Of a stretch of 64,000 bases of DNA, positions 13,101 to 28,100 are shown piece after piece; positions within the stretch are counted from its first letter, which is position 1; every line of letters starts with the position of its first letter. Where the stretch lies: positions 11,718,001 through 11,782,000 of the forward strand of contig CP053153.1 in NCBI GenBank assembly GCA_014607495.2, read 5' to 3'. Below the pieces are notes generated by a model. That model saw only the letters and a list, made by a program, of their open reading frames with translations, had not been told where the DNA came from and searched no databases. The position numbers and the translations under genes are program-made. Origin of the DNA: Carposina sasakii (Eukaryota > Arthropoda > Insecta > Lepidoptera > Carposinidae).

Positions 13101-16100
13101 CGGATGCGCAGACCAGCGCATCTACGTGTACAGCCTGCACACGTCGCAACTCCTGCGCACGTTGGCTGCAGCGCACGACTTGGCTGCGCTGGCGGTCGCT
13201 GATAAGGACCACTTCTTATTGGCAGCTGGTAAGTAGACATAACCTTTGTAATGGATGTTAATTGTATATTTAAAAAAAAATGTATATTTACGAAAAGAGT
13301 TTGAATGCTACTCAGATATGAAGATAAATCGTAAAAATATATGCAAATGGCTGTGTGCCCGAAATGGGGTGGCCTGAACTGCAGGATCATATAGGAGATT
13401 CCATAGCCACGTTTAGCGTAGATGTAAATAATCCTTGTAAGTTGCACGCTTATCGCCTGAGAGAATGCCCGAGTTCCTTAGTCGACTATTATGACATGCA
13501 TGGCAGGAGATGCAGTTGATCTATTCTAGTAAAACTTCGCATTAGCACAAGTCATACATACATGTACATTATTGTACATACATATAATTACGCCTTTATC
13601 CCTTACGGGATAGGCAGAGCACCAAGGGCCGATAGGACCACATGGTGCCACTTCTGACCCATTTTGAGGGTATAGTTGATGTACAAGTTCGGTTAGTAGT
13701 GACAGGTGGTCAGCCCATCGCCTACAAACCAAGACCCTCTTATCCCTCTACTGACTTGTACAGTATGCCTGGGAAGAGAAGCAGCTGTAGTATTATACTT
13801 TTTTTTCACTCCCAGAGCAGCACAGAAGTTATACAAGTTGTACACTGTCACATAACTAACTAAGGATGAAAAGGATATTTTAATGAGGCACGTAATAATT
13901 GAATTGGTTGCTATACAGTTGTATGAGCTTTATAAATTCCATTGGGAAAATATGTAATCAATTACGTTGGACATGAAATAGCCTATTCTGCCTTTACGAG
14001 TTAAGTTAGGAGCAAATTTCCTTTTCAGGAACTTGGTCCCTTAAAGTTGTTCCTACTTAGTTTGGTCCAAAGCGTTAACTTTAGAGATCCCACGAGTGTC
14101 TTAGATGATCCCTAACTTTTTCTACCTTTCCTTTCTGTGCTATACTTATGATATATGTTCTGTTAAAAGATTAATTTAGCCCTTAAAATATACGCAACTA
14201 TAATAATACTTAAGTGCTCCTTAAACTCATAGGTGATGATTAGGTAAATGAAATTTTGTGCACAGATATTAGTCAACCATAAAAAAGGTTCCTTAGAGAG
14301 GAATATACAATATCACTAGCGAGTTTCCCTACCCAATTCGAGTCAACTTGAGACATAAGTTTTCTTTCTTTCCCGTATTATTTTGTACAATTCTGTATTT
14401 TTATGAATAAATATTAGGGTGGAGTGAAAATTTTTTTTTTCTGAATTTAAAGTTTCCTGGTTTCTCAAACAGTGATCCATCGTAATGGAAATGTTCAATG
14501 CAAAATACCAACTTTGTCATTTCATCATCAAAGTTTACGCACCAAATTGGTTTGATATCAAGTTAAAATCCTCTTGTAAATTTAGTCTGATTCTTTTCTT
14601 TAATATGGTCAAAAGAAGTATGTATTTGCGAGATGACTTCAAAAGTGTTGCCTTAAATACTACTCAAAGAAATTCTTTCTTCATGCACCCAGAAAATCTA
14701 TTGCTTACATCCATTATTTAACTCTAACATTTCGTTCTAATCCATAAGTAGTGTTTAATCACATGACAATATGTAGGTAACATGTTATCACTGAATCTGA
14801 TTGGATCACCAAATATAGGATACCGGAAATCTTTACGCGTTTTAGGCATTTTTTATGAAAATTTACTTAACTTTGGCACTATTTCAAAACCATAATATAT
14901 TAAAGTTTTATAAGAAAATACTATATTTGCGTTCGATATCACACTTAGGCTTTTTTTTTAAACTATTATCTCAATGCGCCACCTGAAAATAAAGTCGTAG
15001 ACCTTTGATTTTTTACATGAATAAAGATTTTACATATGGTCACCAATTAATAATACAGGAAATTTGAAAAGAGCAAAAAAAATTTTTTTTTTCATATGTT
15101 TCACTCCACCCTAATAAATATATACCTACCTATATAGTACCTGTTAAGTAGATATTGTTTTACTCTGTATTTTGCACAATTTACTTCAACATTATCTCAC
15201 ATAGCGATATCTGGGTCATTGTTGGGAAAGACAAAAATACTTATCCCTCAGAAGGGTCTGCGAAATAAGTTCATAATTATGGAACAAAACCAGCCAACAT
15301 CCATCTTGGTGGTATAAAAAAATCATATTTACTGTCTAAAATTACTTGAGCTCGTAGTAGTATGTGTGGTCATATAAACGAAGGTCTTTTTAACTTGGTC
15401 TACTTAGAGACTTTTCCTTGAACGACTAATATACAGGAGAAGATCTAAGTAGGTTTGTTTACATACAACTAACGTCCGCCCGCAACTTCCTCCGCGTAAA
15501 CTTTATAGCTTGTATGTTAATCTGATGTATAAACTACATAACTGCCAAGTTTCATTATATAATGGTATTTTTCGCGTGAACTAAAGGTTCTTACCAACTT
15601 TTTGAAACCCCTATACCTACTATCGAACGGATTTTAATCCTATCCTGTCATGTAAAATTAAGTATAGCACACTGGGTGGGTCACAAGCGGAGGGGTAAGC
15701 TACGGTAGGAGCTCGTTAGCTAGTGGTTGGACCATATTTGCTACCCAGAAATGTTTAGCTTTTTTGCGACTTTATCCGCAAACCTTAGATTCGGATTCAG
15801 TATTCCGAAATAGGTGTAGATTAAAACAACAGAACTTTACCCTACTTCCCCTAAAACTTTCTCACACGGACTCTTTAGAGTAAAATTTGACTAGACTATA
15901 CCCACTGCGCTGTATACCCTTCATTTGCGGTCACAGGACTATATGTTTATCGCTTCTTCCCTTTGTACTTCGTTCATGAACTTTTCCGAGGCGTGAAGTT
16001 CCATTCCCGCTCTCCAAGTGTTGCTCCACTTCACGCTTACCGACCTCTATTGTGCTCCCTCTCTTACACAATGCTTTGAATAGGTACAAAGATATTTGAA

Positions 16101-19100
16101 GCTGATGTAATTAATAAATATTCACACACTACACAACACATTGACCTAGACCTAATCCACACTAAGATCCCTAAGGTCTTGTGTCGTGGGTACTAAGCAA
16201 CGGTATATAAATACATAGATAAGTATATAAACAACCATGACTCGGACACAAACATAGATATTCATCACATCAATGTTTTCACCTACCGGGATTCGAACCC
16301 AGGACCTATGGCGTCGCAGGCAGGGCCACTACCAACTACACCAATCGGCCGTCGTTGTTGGTGTGGATCATGGTTAGACTTTGGAAATATCTTACAGGTC
16401 TATCCAAAATTTTTTTTTTTTACCTACCTAGTTTCGTATCAAAAGATAATCACTAATTTTGGATAGTACCAATATATTTGTTTTGACACTGCTAGTAATG
16501 ATGCAGTATCTTTGATGTCAATAAATTGTAGTTAAAGCTATAAATATATTTTCCAATTGACCCCGCTATTCTGAACGTGGCTGTAGTCCCCGCAGTTCTA
16601 GCTACCCCTATTTTCGATACAACCTTATATGTATGAATGTAAAGCTGTAATATTCTTGTCAATAGGTGGCAACAGAGTCACTATCTACTCATTCCACACC
16701 GAAGACAACTTGACAAATTTTCGACCGACGAAACAACTGAAAAGACGACAGACGAAATCTACAACCAACGTATCATTATTACAGGTAAGTATTTTGAAGG
16801 TGCCATTCCAACCCCAGTTACAAGAACTGCAGGCCTATTTGCTATCTTTTTTGACGGATCATAGTGATCATCACTTAATTGAAACTCAGCAACTGAAGGT
16901 GGCTTAATGCCTTATCTTAAAAAAAAATTGGCAACACACATATACATGTTACTTCCAGTTCAATAAGTTTCAATGAGTGATCATGACTATGAACTCTGTC
17001 AAAAAAACAAGCCAATACGGGGGCTGATAGAACTGGCTATAGATGGATCGGAAGGGCATCTTTACTGATGACATAATTTTTTAAATTTATGTTTAGTATG
17101 AGAAGATGTCCATGACCTTGTCCGCGCAAACTTTAGAAATGCGGCGTTTCCCTTGGGTTTTCGGTATATTCTCTCGTGCATTAAAGAACATACCCTCCAA
17201 GATGATTAGCGATTTAGCCTGTGCGTTGATGCCTCAGTCATTCGGGACTAAGGATTTTAAATGGATGTAAGTCTTCCTTTCCGCAACAGTTGTTGCTCGT
17301 TTTAGTGTCAAAGTGTTTGATATCCAGCAATCAAATCCATTGACATCATAGACCAATTAATGTGATCAGTGGATATCACATGCATCTGTAGTTAATCTCT
17401 GGAAAGGCAGCCTTGTGTAGCTATATTTTGTCGCATTAATTAAGCTGTTATTACCGCGTCTTAAAATCTAAAATTCATAATAACATCCACAAACAAAACT
17501 CCCAAGTAATTTCAGCATTAGGTACATTCTAATCCTTTCTTTCAGGCTGAGCAAAGCGAGCTAATCCCTATAAGTTGCCTCGAAGTTTCGCGGGATGGGC
17601 AACTGGCGGCCAGTGGATGTGCCAGAGGCTTGGTCCGAGTGTGGCAACTGTCCACACATAGGCTACAAGCGACCCTGAACGGGCATATAGGCCACATTAC
17701 TTGTGTGACTTTCTCGCCTAATAACCTGTTGGTGTTAAGCGGCTCGGAGGATCGAACTGTGGTTGTGTGGCAGCTGGCTGATAATTCTTCTTCTTTGACT
17801 TATAAGGTTAGTGTTTTCTAAATCTTTATATACATACAGGTCTTTATCTTAATTCTGAGATATTAGTGTGAGATTAAGTTAGTGTGTTGTGAAGTGTGGG
17901 TATATTTATGTATTATATATATACCTATAAAGTAGATACTCATATATGTGATCATTAAGGATACGATAAAGGATTCGAACAGTGGATTCGAAGATCTATT
18001 AGGACGTACCAACTATTTATAATAATTTTATATATTTAATATTGATTACCTACAAGAACTGATAGTCTAAAGTAAGTACGTATAGAATATTGAAAGTACC
18101 AAAGAAGTGAGAGAATCTTAAAGTTTTTTGAGGGCAGCAAAAAGGCTAGGTTACGACTTTTGAAGCTGAAACTTGGACATATGATGCTGAAGTGACCCTA
18201 AAGATGTAATAAACCGGAACTATTTATAATTCAGGTGTACTACAACAAAGCGAGAGATGCGGGTTTGTAGCTAAACTAAACGAATTAGCGGTATAGTTGA
18301 ACTTGACTTGTCAGTACAACTACCTAAAGAAAAACAAACATAAGTTGCCAAGAATAACGGCGCCACTGCCTAAACTTTCCCCGAAAATTCTCGTACTATG
18401 ATCTTTATCACAGCTTCTAAGAATTTTAGTTCCTAATTTCTCCGCTGCTAACTTGTATTTGCAGAGCTCTCCTTACGCCAGGGTACTTGAGGCTGGAGCT
18501 GAGAGCTCTTTTGTTGACACCAAACTGGATTGTTAGAAATTCCCTTTCTAAATTTCTATTGTTTGTTTTGTGAGGAGGTACTTTCCTTTCGTGTTAAGCA
18601 ATTTTGGAGTCAACTCGGACGTTGAATTTAGTTAGTATTTTATTTTTCAACCGACTTCAAAAAAAGGAGGAGGTTCTCAATTCGACCCGTATGTTTTTCT
18701 ATGTTTGTTACGCGATAACTCCGCCAATTATGAACCGATTTGAACAAATCTTTTTTCGGCGTATAGGTAATACCTCAAGGGTGGTCCCATTTAAATTTAA
18801 TAATAAACTCCAAAAAACAATAGGTATATAAGTATAACTATTGTAAGATATTTAGCTGATTTAACTTTAATTACTTTGACATAGTTTAGGAAAATTATAG
18901 TATTAGGTAATAGATATTAGGAATTATTTTTTAATTTTTAGTTTTTTTTTTGTGTTCATTTGAAGTCGGTTTTATTTTTAAAAAAAAGTTAATTATTTTA
19001 GCTTGTCCTTTCGTGATTCTATTAGGTAATTTCGTGGTAGAAATTCGATTTAGTTTTGTTCTAAATACATACAAAAACTACTAGGCAAGAACGTATGCAC

Positions 19101-22100
19101 GTACAGCACAACTTTTATGTTCTGCTGTTCAACTATTGATTAACCTATAAAATATTCATGTCTACCAAGTTCCCAGCGTTTATCTACTTAGGTAAGGTAA
19201 CGTGTTTTATTAAAATATATCCTCGATAAAACTTTAGTCGACGGTGGTGTTTATAGGAAAAGTTGTAAAAAGTACAAACTTGTGTCGTAAAATATATATA
19301 GGTACAATAAACAATTTTATATAAACGAACGCAGTAAATAAATTATATCTTGGTAACTTCAGAACCACGTAATTTCAGAACTGAATTTTATTAGTTTTGT
19401 ACTCTCTATTATTATCTTATCTATATGCAGGTCACGTTCGTTTCATTTTCGAATAAACTTTTAACTATATTACTATCCAATGAAAAGCCAGAAAGAGTGC
19501 ATTACTTTTTGTTTTAAATTACGCCAATTTTGGGCGATTTTATGACACAACGTTAACGTATTTGTTTTTTGTGTATCAATTAATGTTCCTAAGTTCCAAT
19601 TTAGGACACAATTTTTTTCCTTCATAATGATGATAATTTGTTAATTGGAAATAAATACTTTTTACTTCTTTATTTTTATAAAACATATACCTACGTATGC
19701 ATGTAGTATGTATATTGTATATACTAATCGGATATAATAACACTTCAGATACCTAAATAATACATCTTATTGTTGTATGTTATTCATCAATGCAATACTA
19801 ACATGGTGACCAATAAACGATTTTTGCTACTCTTAACTTTAAAACTTCGCCTCATATTAATTATATTTGATCAACAAGGGAATCTTTGGAGTACGGAGAA
19901 ACATATTCGGTCAGAAACGTTAACAAACCACAAATAACGTTATAACGACTGAGCACTGCACTCAAAGCCCCTGTACTAGGAATTGTAATTGAGTTATAAA
20001 CGTCCGTCGAAAATGAACATTTGTGAGCATGTACAGTAAGCTCACTCTACTTACCGTTTAGGCGGGTTTCACAGCGAATTGTTACAAAATAGGAGGGTAA
20101 TAATGTCACTTTTTACAAACATCAGTATTTGGATTCGTTTTATACATGAAAATAGTTATAAATATATACCGGGTATGGGTATGAGCCAGGCAAATTCTGA
20201 AATTCTGAACAAGTACCATTGTGTTGAGTTATAGCCCTCTGGCGAATCTTGGGGGAGGCCTATGTCCAACAGTGAATTACTATGTGATGATAACTACTCA
20301 TTACTATGAACAAAGGGTTAGTTCATTCTTCGGATAGCGAATAAGTCTCAATATCCATAGCGGGGCAACGCGGCTAGCCTTTTGGGCAGCCTCCTAGTGG
20401 TTTTATTTTATTTTATTTCGTAGCTTTAATGTTACTACGTTAGTACCTAGTTAGTTTAAATGCGTATATGCGTATTCACGTCAAGACTAGGAGTTGAAGT
20501 GGTCGCCATGGTCAAAAACGGTCGAAGAGATCATCATCATCAATTTTATATACTTTTCCATAACCCAGAGACACACATCAGCACTAGAAACGTTACAGAT
20601 AATATCGGACGACCGCTGCACCGAGGCCTACGTCCAGCAGTAGACTGCAATATGATGATAGATTATAGCTACCCATTAGTCCACACAAACAGTTAATTTT
20701 ATATAATTTTTATTAACCCAGGGACACACAGCAGCACTACAAACGTTGCTGATGATGTCGGATGGCCGCCGCGCCATGTCGGGGGACCGGGCGCGCAACG
20801 TCCACGTGTGGCTCGTGGACTCGGGGATCGTCCTGCACTCCACTACGGGACCCTCGGCTAGTCTGAACGTCACTTTGAACATGAAGTTTGCGGTAAGTTG
20901 AAGTAAGGGCGCGTTCACACAGAGCGTCCGTTTTACAGGTCCGTTAAAACGTATATGTTATTAGCGTATGTACTTGTATGAACGAGTTCACAGAATACGA
21001 TATACCGGTTCCGGTAAAAAATTCCACACACAATGGAAATACTGATCCATTTTATCGGATCGTAATCAAGCGATGACCTTTTAAAATAGGTCCTGTAAAT
21101 GCTGTGTGAATATGCTGTGTGTGCTCCAGTAGCGAAGGATCCGTTAAAACGTATCTTGTAAAACGGAAGTTCTATGTGAATGCGCCCTAGCAGTACAGAA
21201 AAATATGGAAACAGCCCTTCCTTATTTTTTCGAAACGAGTACAGGTAAATAAGGTATATTATTGGAATGGATACAGACGGTTGTGTTCTAGAAATAGGGA
21301 AAACAGAACTGCAGGATCATAAAGGAGATTCCTCACAGCGGGGATGGTCAGTGACAAGTTGCTAACTCGACGGCCGTTTGGTCTAGCAGGTAGTGACCCT
21401 GCCTGCGACGCCACAGGTCCTGGGTTCGAATCCCGGTAGGTGCAAACATTGATATAATGAATATCGATGTTCGTTTCCGAGTCATGGATGTTTCTATACT
21501 TATCTATGTATTTATATACCGTCACTTAGTACCCACGACACAAATACCTTAGGGATCTTAATGTGGGACTAGGTTAATGTGTTGTGTAATGTGTGAATAT
21601 TTATTTATTTATTATTCTTTGTGATAAAGTTAATATTTTTAAGTGTTTAAATATAAATTAATACGTATCGGTACTACTTCCCGGAATAGGGCAACCAGAA
21701 CCGCATCATCACAGGGAAATCCCATAGCCACGTTTAATTTAAATAAATATCTTTTCGAAAAAAATGTTCTTTTAGTGCTATACGATTGTTTACGATGTTT
21801 TACCATGCCCATTATTAGTCTTGAACTAAATTATTAATTAATTAGTAAATGTGTGACTAATATATACTTTTATGATGCAACAAGTAGCTATAACTACCTA
21901 GTAACATGTCACAGATAGGTAATAAGCAGCCCAGATCTCAATAGGGAGCATTCAGCGAAAAAGTTATTCACCTCCCTTTCAAAAATAGAAACGTAAACCT
22001 TCACAAAATCGCACAAAAAATGTAACTGCTGAAACCGACAAAGCTCTATGTGAAAAGGCGGAAATGAAACTACAAAATTCACGAAATTGCATACAAAATT

Positions 22101-25100
22101 AAAGTCCTGCTGAAAAGGGCGGACATGTAACTGCAATTCGTACTGCTGTACACCAGGACTCGCTTTTTAATCTGTACTGTGAAAAAAATGCTGTACTGAA
22201 ATGTTGGTATAAACCAGACAATGTTAATACTATATATAATTTATAACTATACTATATTTATAGCTATACTATTTATAACTATAATATACTATATATAATT
22301 TAAAACTATTTCGTATTTTTGGACATTATTATGATTAAAATTTCTTGTGAGCGCGCACTGCTGTCATACTATACTTTGCTAGCTTTGCTACGACTACTAC
22401 GTGCTTATGTCGTAGTGGCTCGTATTTCGTAGCACGTTCGTAGCAAGCTACGAATAGCATCCGTGTTACAATGATTTACATTCGATTTACTGACATCATT
22501 CTTGACTTTGGCGAATGCTACATAAGAAATGTAATGTATTAAAATCTTGTTGCCTTCTGATATTCTATCAGTACGAGTACAGCAAATTGTCCATATAGGA
22601 ATTATAAATAACTTCAGTTATGCCAATAACATTGTTCTGTGAAGTGTTCGTGAGATCACACTTTTCTTACTACTGTGATGGTCTTAGTCATATTAGCCCA
22701 ACTAAATACGTTGGTACAATAGAATCACGTTACAAATGACAAGTTATTCAATGCTTCGAAGATTTTAGCTACACATATTGTTACCACCAATTTAACGTGT
22801 GGCATTGCAATAAATGACTGAATACTGAATACATCATTAATCCCCGTGTATAAATAAAACCATTCCCTCTTTACGGTATCCTTTTGTTCCTTTCTTCTGT
22901 TTCCTTGCTTCCTCTTGCTGCTTTCTTCTGATACTGTATTTTCTAAAACTTAATCATGATGGAGACAGCATCATCTTAATTCTTCAGATAAGCTATCTGC
23001 ACGCGTATGATGAATTTGGTAAGAGCGAGATGTCTCACTTTTAAACGTTTAATCCACAGAGTTAAGTAATAACTAGACAAGGCAAGTTTTTCTACTTAGT
23101 GTATAAAAAGGGATTGCAAACCACTTCTATCAGCCCTAATTCATTCAGTCTTAGCTCGAGAACGATTGTTTATTTTAATTCCTTAAGTCTATTTTTTACA
23201 TGCAAAGTACATACACTCAGTTTATCTAGTAATTAATAGCTCTGTGAATTTGACGTTTAAAAGTGAGACATCTCGCTCTCACCAAATTCATCATACGGGT
23301 GCTGATATTTGTAAAAGTCAGCCCTTAACCTTTTTACTCTTTAGGTGCTATCAGACGGCGACAATTCGATACGCATCTGGGCCCTAGCCGGCGGTGACAG
23401 TGGAGAGGAAAGACGATCAGTGTCTCACGCTGAGAGGATCACCTGCGTCGCTCTGACGGCCGACTCGCAGCATGTCGTCACAGGTTCTATGGACATGTCG
23501 CTGAAGGTTTGGCAGCTGGATGGAGGGAAGCTTTCGCAGGTAGGACCTTACTCTCTTTTTTTACTGTCTTTGCCAAAAGGTGTGTTATGTTTTTCAAGTT
23601 TATGTATGTAAGTTTGCATGTATGTATATATATTTCTTTGGGTTTAGAGCCTAAACGGCTGGTGTAATTTAAGTTTTATGACTTCAAGAACATTGGTAGT
23701 GTAAACAGTGCGAAGGAGTAACAAATGAACAAACTTACTTTAACTTTCTCATTTATAATATGAGTTGGGATTTTTCGATTTAGTAGAAAATGTTACTAAA
23801 TAAACTCAATTAAAATGATGGATTTACGTATGACAAATATGTATTGGCTATATCAGTATGTATCTTGGAAGGCTTTGTCTTGATCAATATATTACATTGT
23901 GATTGATGAGCGTAGGTAATAATTGAATTGATTATTTAGGTATACAGGACGTAAAGAAGGGTTTTAGAATAGAATTTCGGTTAATACCAATTCTTTGACA
24001 CCTTGTATGCAAGGTAATATGTCAAAGCAGTTTGTATAGATAGACTATAAAGCTATCCAATATTATTGCACGACTGCGTTTAATTTACTATTGTTTTATT
24101 TACACATACCTTATGCTTTTTAAACATATGCTGTCGCGCCATGGGTTCTGGGTTCAAATCCCTGTAGGTACAAATATGATGATTATCGATGTTTGTTTTC
24201 CAAAGATGTTTTTGCAATTCTGCAATGTACGAGTATTTATAAAGTATTCCATTGTGACTAGGTTAATATGTTGTAAAGTTTTTCTATGTTCTTGCAAAGC
24301 GATTACTTGACAATTAGTAAGTAAAATTTTAGAAATAATATTAAGAAATGAATTTTGTTTTCACCCGAGTGAGACTTGAACTCATGATTTCTCGGATTCC
24401 GTGCTTGGCTCTAACCAGCTGAGCTACCGGGTCAATTAGCTCGGATGACGAATTTGACCATCTCTTTACACTTTTAATTTTTTACATTATTGGCAACGTT
24501 ATCCCTAGCCAAATCTCGGTAAACAAAGCCGAATCCCTCAGCACAATGTTTTTAATGATGAAACGATCAACCATATCCTAACGGATTATAGTATGGAGAA
24601 GTATCTTATATGTTTTATATAAATTAAGATATTTTAAATTAAATTTAATTAGAATAATAACTAGTAAGAAGTTAACTGACCTCACCAATCCTTCCCTAGG
24701 TTCTGGTGGGTCACTCGGACATAGTGTCCTGCGTGGCCGTCTCCATCACCAACAAGACACAAGTGGTGTCCGGCTCGTGGGACTGCAACCTTATTGTCTG
24801 GGACATAAACACGGGTTCTGAAGTGCATTTACTGTCGGGTCATTTGGGCAAAGTGACGTGGGTCCGCATCACTGGTGATGGGACCATAGCAGTATCGGGT
24901 GAGTCCTTTACCGAATATTTTTTCGAAACTCGTGTTTCATATGTAATACTGTTTTTGTAAGCCATCGGTGGAAAGACTAGTTTTTGTTAGTGGCTGGCTC
25001 ATGGTCGAAATTCGGACTTTTAGCGGTAATTTAATGTATTTCTTGTGCATTATGTGTAATAAAATGGCTTTATGCACTTTTTCTGAACATTAACTTTAAC

Positions 25101-28100
25101 AATATCAAATTTTACATTCATTCGTTCCTGTAATTTTCTTAATACCTAGGAAGTACAAAGCTTTCGCTTAACGCATACAAGATATTCCTAAACAGATCCT
25201 GAATGATAATACAATTATTGAAAAATTTACATGTGGTTTCGAGTGTTTGTGGATAAGTTCTCAACAATTATTTTTTCGTTATTTTCACAGCGTTTCGCTT
25301 AACATACATTTATTACACTCTGTACAGAATAAGTACGAGTAATAACTACGACATCAATAAATACATCATTAAAATGTATACTGCTACTTAAAAGGGGTTA
25401 TAGAATCTATCATAACAACAAACTTGAGTGAATACCGCTCGTATTCGATTTTAATTGGTACGAGCCACTCCGTTTCAGAGGTTTATTTACTTTATTACTT
25501 GCAATTAATTTAGATAAATACCATTTGCTATTGAAAACCATCATTAAGGCGCTCTAATAGACGAATTTTAGGTATTTGAGGGGGTTGAGGTAGACGTAAC
25601 TGCGGGGCGCTCCCCGCAACCAGCGCAATCTGCCGCGGACGTCCTTATTCTGTCGCCATCCGTATTCTGGTAGAATTCGGGATTAATTGCCGGGATTTTA
25701 ATTTCTTTCCTGTATAATCAATTTTGTAACTGGGTTGCTTACTGCATAAATTGTAAATATAATAAAAAAAATTACAGGGTGTAGGTGACAGCCAGGCAAA
25801 TACTGGAATGCTGAACAAGTGCTATAGGGTTGAGTTACACGACAATATTATAACTCGCAGGAAATGCATTTTTATTTTGATTATCCGTACCTAATGTTTG
25901 TTTTCCGCGCCAATTGTATCGGGCGATATCGACTAGTTAAATGGGCTTATTGGTTATTGTGTGATACATAGCTGTTTTTTTGGATCACTTGTGACTCTCT
26001 ATTAGGGTTGATCAGGTTTTTGAACGTTTTGAGCGTAACTGGTTTTTTTAAAAATCGTCTATTGGTAAAATTTTTTTTTAAGCCATTTTCTAAGGCGAAT
26101 TAAATAAACAAAACATAACATAATGAGTGAGATCAACACTAAAATATCGTTTCATCAATTCGATTCTGAAACTTCACCGGCAGCTGCCGCGGCACGCTCG
26201 TTCCGCTCGCTCGGCTCGTGCGTTGTTTGTCATACTCTAACCTAACCTAACTTATTATTTTTATCATTGTATGAAAAGGGAACTGTCACACCGACAAAAC
26301 GTCATTCGTCTTATACTAGTTGTGCGCTAAGGTTAATTTGATGTGCAGTCAGTATTTATGATGAGATTGTAGTATTTTTGTACCAAAAGGTATTAATTTG
26401 TCTTGAATTCGAGGAAAACAGTTTATGTTGGGCTGATATTATGTATTTTCGAATTATCTGCTATAGTTGTTCTGTAAAACATTGAGTTTATTTGTACTAA
26501 AATAATTTAATTGCTGTAATGAAGTATATAAAGGGCATACTGTACAAGTCAGTGAACAAGAGGGTCTTGATATTTTGTAGGTGATGGGCTGACCATCTGT
26601 CACTACTAACCGAACTTGTATATCTCAACTATACCCTCAAAATTGGTCAGAAGTGGCACCATGTGGTTCTATCGGCCCTTGGTACTCAGCCTACCCCGTA
26701 AGGGATAAAGGCGTGATTATATGTATGTATTTATACTTTGATTAATGCTTTTATATACTTTAATACATTTAAATTATATAAAAGATGAGATTAGATTGAT
26801 GGGCGATTATTTATTTGATGTGCAATTAAAAAATATCTCCTAAACAAATAACTATGACCGGTTATAGGTTGCAGTTGCTGGATAATACACATTATTATTT
26901 ATAACTCTTCTACCCCAAAGTGGTATTAAAGTATGATCTTCAAATTCTTCCTTCGGATTATAAATGCGAAAGTAACTCTGTCTGTCTGTGTGTTACGCAA
27001 TCACGCCTAAACTACTGAACCGATTTAAATGAAATTTGGTACAGAGATAGTCTAGAGCCTGACAAAGGACATAGGCTACTTTTTAATGCAAAAAAGAGAT
27101 GTAAGGTGTTGAAATAGAGGATGAAAGTTTGTATGGAAATTACGTCATTTTTTAAGCTAGAAGCTTTTAGGCTTTTCATTAGATATAAATAAATACGACA
27201 TTCAAATTTTTTAAAAGAATACGCCTAAGGGGCTAAAAATAGGGGGTGAAAAATTTTGTGTGATGACATCGGAAAAAAGCTTAGGGCTCAGAAAATAAAA
27301 ATATAGAACAGAACAATACAGAGAATTAAGTAAGAAACTTGCCAAGCACTGCGCGCCATATGCAAAAAAGGAATGTAAGGGGTTGAAATAGGGGATGAAT
27401 GTTTGTATGGAATTTACGTAATCTTTAAAAGTTTTGTCTCACTACAAATATGCGAGTACAACTTCATAATGATTATCAAGCAGGATATGCAACAAACAGC
27501 TCTTTTAAAAATCGTAAAAATCGTACTAAAAACGTCGCATATAAAAATGTACTCAAATAAGCTTAATAACTTATTTTAATGTACATGTGTTTTACTTGCA
27601 AAATAATAAGCCTAAAAAAAATGCTGCCGAAAGTCACTATTTCACGCGGACGAAGTCGCGGGACAGCTAGGGATTCGCGGGCAACTTAGGGATTTATGTT
27701 CGAAACAATTTGAAATCATATACATATACCTATATACATAATAGTCACGCCCATTATCCCCCAAAGTGGTGTATATACAGGGTGTAACAAAAGGGGTATG
27801 TTAACCGAAAAGCTATGAATATAACCCACTATAAAGAACCTATCACCAAAATTTGAGACTAAAAATCACATATTTATTTGTCCAGATAGTATGGAGAACA
27901 CCTAACCCACTCGGGAATATTATGAACATACAATCTTGAAAAATAAACATGCGATTTCTAGTCTGAAAATTTTGGGATATGTTATCTACAGTGGGTTGTT
28001 TTTATAGTATTTCGCTTACCATACCCTTTTTGTTACACCCTGTATATACTGCTACTTGTTATATTTGCTTTTGATACTAAGTTATTTGCAGTTTAATGTC

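Noticed and set aside
13034..13447. 137-codon minus-strand ORF
   Set aside because: It is the antisense shadow of the GC-rich WD40 exon at 13057-13228 joined to intron and family A repeat sequence.
21369..21445. tRNA gene candidate with B box
   Set aside because: The full 245-bp unit recurs at 16113-16355 and its tail at 1617-1725; it is a tRNA-derived SINE.
26236..26252. CCTAA repeats resembling insect telomeric (TTAGG)n
   Set aside because: Only two to three units, here and near 56019; too short to be telomeric.
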